Of a DNA stretch of 6,725 bases, positions 5,948-6,725 are shown piece by piece. The notes below the pieces were generated by a model, which saw only the letters and a program-made list of their open reading frames with translations, was not told the DNA's origin and did not search any database. Source of the stretch: BRH-c25 sp035417425 (GTDB lineage Bacteria; Bacillota; Clostridia; Lutisporales; Lutisporaceae); contig DAOLPD010000166.1 of the NCBI GenBank assembly GCA_035417425.1, forward strand, positions 1-6,725, in the 5' to 3' direction. A program made the position numbers and the translations under genes. Positions within the stretch are counted from its first letter, which is position 1. Every line of letters starts with the position of its first letter.

Positions 5948-6439
5948 ATGACTGAAAATGAAAAACAAGTGTACGAAGTGCTGGAACAACTGAAAATTCC
6001 ATATACACAGTACGAACACATACCGGTATATACAATTCAACAGCTTGATGAATTAAATATGGATACGAAAGGTAAGCACTGCAAGAATCTCTTCGTCAGA
6101 AATGACAAGGGCGATAAGCATTACCTTATTATAATCTCCCATGAAAAGAGAGCAGACCTTAAGAGCATTGCCGAACAGATTGGAAGCTCCCGCTTAGGCT
6201 TTGCTTCGGAAGAAAGACTGATGAAGCATCTTGGACTGACTCCCGGCGCGGTCACTCCCTTCGGACTGCTGAACGATAAGGAAAAAAAGGTGACAGTCCT
6301 TGTGGATGAAGACCTTAAGAATTCAATGCATTTATGCTTCCATCCCAATGTAAATACAACAACTGTATCGCTGCTATATGACGACTTCATAAAGTTTTTG
6401 CAGTGGAAAGGCAACGAATATCAATTTATAAAAATATAA
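5948..6439 (+). CDS. Free-standing prolyl-tRNA editing protein, ProXp-ala / YbaK type
   Basis: The product is a 163-residue cytosolic protein consisting of a single YbaK / 'aminoacyl-tRNA synthetase-associated' domain. Enzymes of this family hydrolyse mischarged tRNA in trans. The ProXp-ala (PrdX) branch clears Ala-tRNA(Pro), which prolyl-tRNA synthetase makes by mistake. Family marks are 'KHCKNLFVRN' with the conserved lysine (Lys46), 'GDKHYLIIISHEKRADLK', 'SSRLGFASEERLMKHLGLTPGAVTPFGLLND' in two parts (residues 80-94 and 95-110), and the C-terminal 'CFHPNVNTTTVSL' with His132. The PGAVTPFGL segment favours ProXp-ala over the Cys-tRNA(Pro) editor YbaK. Length fits the family. The start ATG is preceded by TAAGGAGG at 5928-5935. 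Its 12-base spacing is longer than usual, but no better in-frame start exists. The site overlaps a small inverted repeat (TAGTTA 5911-5916, TAACTA 5924-5929). The gene is probably monocistronic, and no simple hairpin terminator follows before the large foldback. Confidence 0.88.
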   Translation: MTENEKQVYEVLEQLKIPYTQYEHIPVYTIQQLDELNMDTKGKHCKNLFVRNDKGDKHYLIIISHEKRADLKSIAEQIGSSRLGFASEERLMKHLGLTPGAVTPFGLLNDKEKKVTVLVDEDLKNSMHLCFHPNVNTTTVSLLYDDFIKFLQWKGNEYQFIKI

Positions 6440-6569
6440 GACAACATAAAAAGAGTGTGACACAACTATGAGTTTGTAGTCATCCTACAAAGCAATAGCC
6501 TTGTATAACAGCGAGCACTTATTGGCTTTGGGCAACAGAATCAAGAGAAGATACGCAGAAAAATCCGTG

Positions 6570-6590
6570 GGATTTACGTGAGGTAAATCC
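6570..6590. other. First apical hairpin of the foldback
   Basis: GGATTTAC (6570-6577) pairs perfectly over eight bases with GTAAATCC (6583-6590) around the five-base loop GTGAG. It is enclosed by the main stem of the foldback and lies next to a second hairpin, so the apex is branched rather than a simple loop. Confidence 0.75.
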
Positions 6591-6591
6591 A

Positions 6592-6623
6592 GCACATACC
6601 AACACGATGTTGGGTTTATGTGC
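6592..6623. other. Second apical hairpin of the foldback
   Basis: GCACATA (6592-6598) pairs with TATGTGC (6617-6623), and CCAACA (6599-6604) continues the helix with TGTTGG (6608-6613) around the loop CGA. A three-base bulge (GTT, 6614-6616) interrupts one side. This gives 13 pairs in total. Confidence 0.75.
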
Positions 6624-6725
6624 GTCAGGATTTTACAAGTATCAAGCTCTGATTCTGTCCAAAGCTAATATCGTGCGAGTCGGTATACAAGGTTATTGCT
6701 CTGGGAGTATGACTGCAAACTTATA

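Larger units (their letters stand above)
6453..6725. repeat. Long imperfect foldback element, MITE-like or structured RNA, running off the window
   Basis: The last ~270 bases hold no plausible gene and form one long imperfect inverted repeat. The outermost visible helix is 6467-6483 with 6709-6725 (17 contiguous pairs, two of them G.T). After an internal loop, 6491-6507 pairs with 6684-6700 (17 pairs, one G.T). Further in are 6515-6518 with 6673-6676, 6520-6531 with 6659-6670 (12 pairs, one G.T), 6535-6542 with 6651-6658, 6544-6547 with 6647-6650, 6550-6554 with 6639-6643, and 6560-6566 with 6628-6634. The apex carries two hairpins, 6570-6590 and 6592-6623. The left end probably begins at GAGTGTGACACAAC (6453-6466), whose partner would lie beyond 6725. 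No transposase or reverse transcriptase is present in the window. It could be a non-autonomous inverted-repeat element, the end of a larger element, or a large noncoding RNA. The pairing is certain; the identity is not. Confidence 0.8.

Noticed and set aside
6453..6725. Group II intron end or retron RNA as the identity of the foldback
   Set aside because: No domain V-like motif is visible and no reverse transcriptase is encoded in the window. The long, nearly continuous stem does not match a group II intron domain layout. A retron cannot be excluded if its enzyme lies to the right, but nothing positive supports it.
1..6725. CRISPR array, tRNA or rRNA genes
   Set aside because: No regularly spaced repeat of CRISPR size was seen on either strand, and no cloverleaf or rRNA-like stretch was found.

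Overview
This 6.7 kb window is moderately AT-rich and looks chromosomal, from a Gram-positive anaerobe of the Bacillota, most likely class Clostridia. The reasons are strong AGGAGG-type ribosome binding sites, GTG and TTG starts, short intergenic gaps closed by compact hairpin terminators, a membrane-anchored HtrA protease beside an OmpR-type two-component system, a YmaF-family protein, and a free-standing prolyl-tRNA editing protein. The species cannot be named from the sequence alone.

Layout, left to right. A small four-helix membrane protein of unknown function (151-507, +) converges on a small zinc-ribbon protein (532-897, -), and the two share a bidirectional terminator. An EamA/DMT-family exporter (1110-2039, +) runs divergently from the zinc-ribbon gene under a recognisable extended -10 promoter. 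It converges on htrA (2067-3236, -) across a second shared terminator whose stem contains the exporter's stop codon. Upstream of htrA on the same strand lie a sensor kinase (3322-4734, -) and its OmpR-family response regulator (4731-5411, -), joined by an ATGA overlap. Divergent from these is a histidine-rich YmaF-family protein (5579-5872, +) with its own terminator, followed by a ProXp-ala/YbaK-type tRNA editing protein (5948-6439, +). The last ~270 bases carry no gene. They fold into a very long imperfect hairpin whose outer end lies just beyond the window.

The regulator, kinase and HtrA form the functional core. The kinase has a ~140-residue extracytoplasmic sensor and the protease is membrane-anchored facing outward. 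The htrA promoter has an extended -10 but no proper -35. Where the -35 should be, there are two copies of an 8-mer at an 11-bp period, the usual arrangement for an OmpR-family activator. The simplest reading is an envelope or secretion-stress circuit, comparable in logic to CssRS-HtrA of Bacillus, in which the regulator switches on the protease. This is inferred, not shown.

The most unusual structure is the terminal foldback. It has paired segments of 17, 17 and 12 contiguous base pairs, several G.U wobbles, small bulges, and two separate apical hairpins. It is either a MITE-like inverted-repeat element or a large structured RNA. I do not recognise its family.
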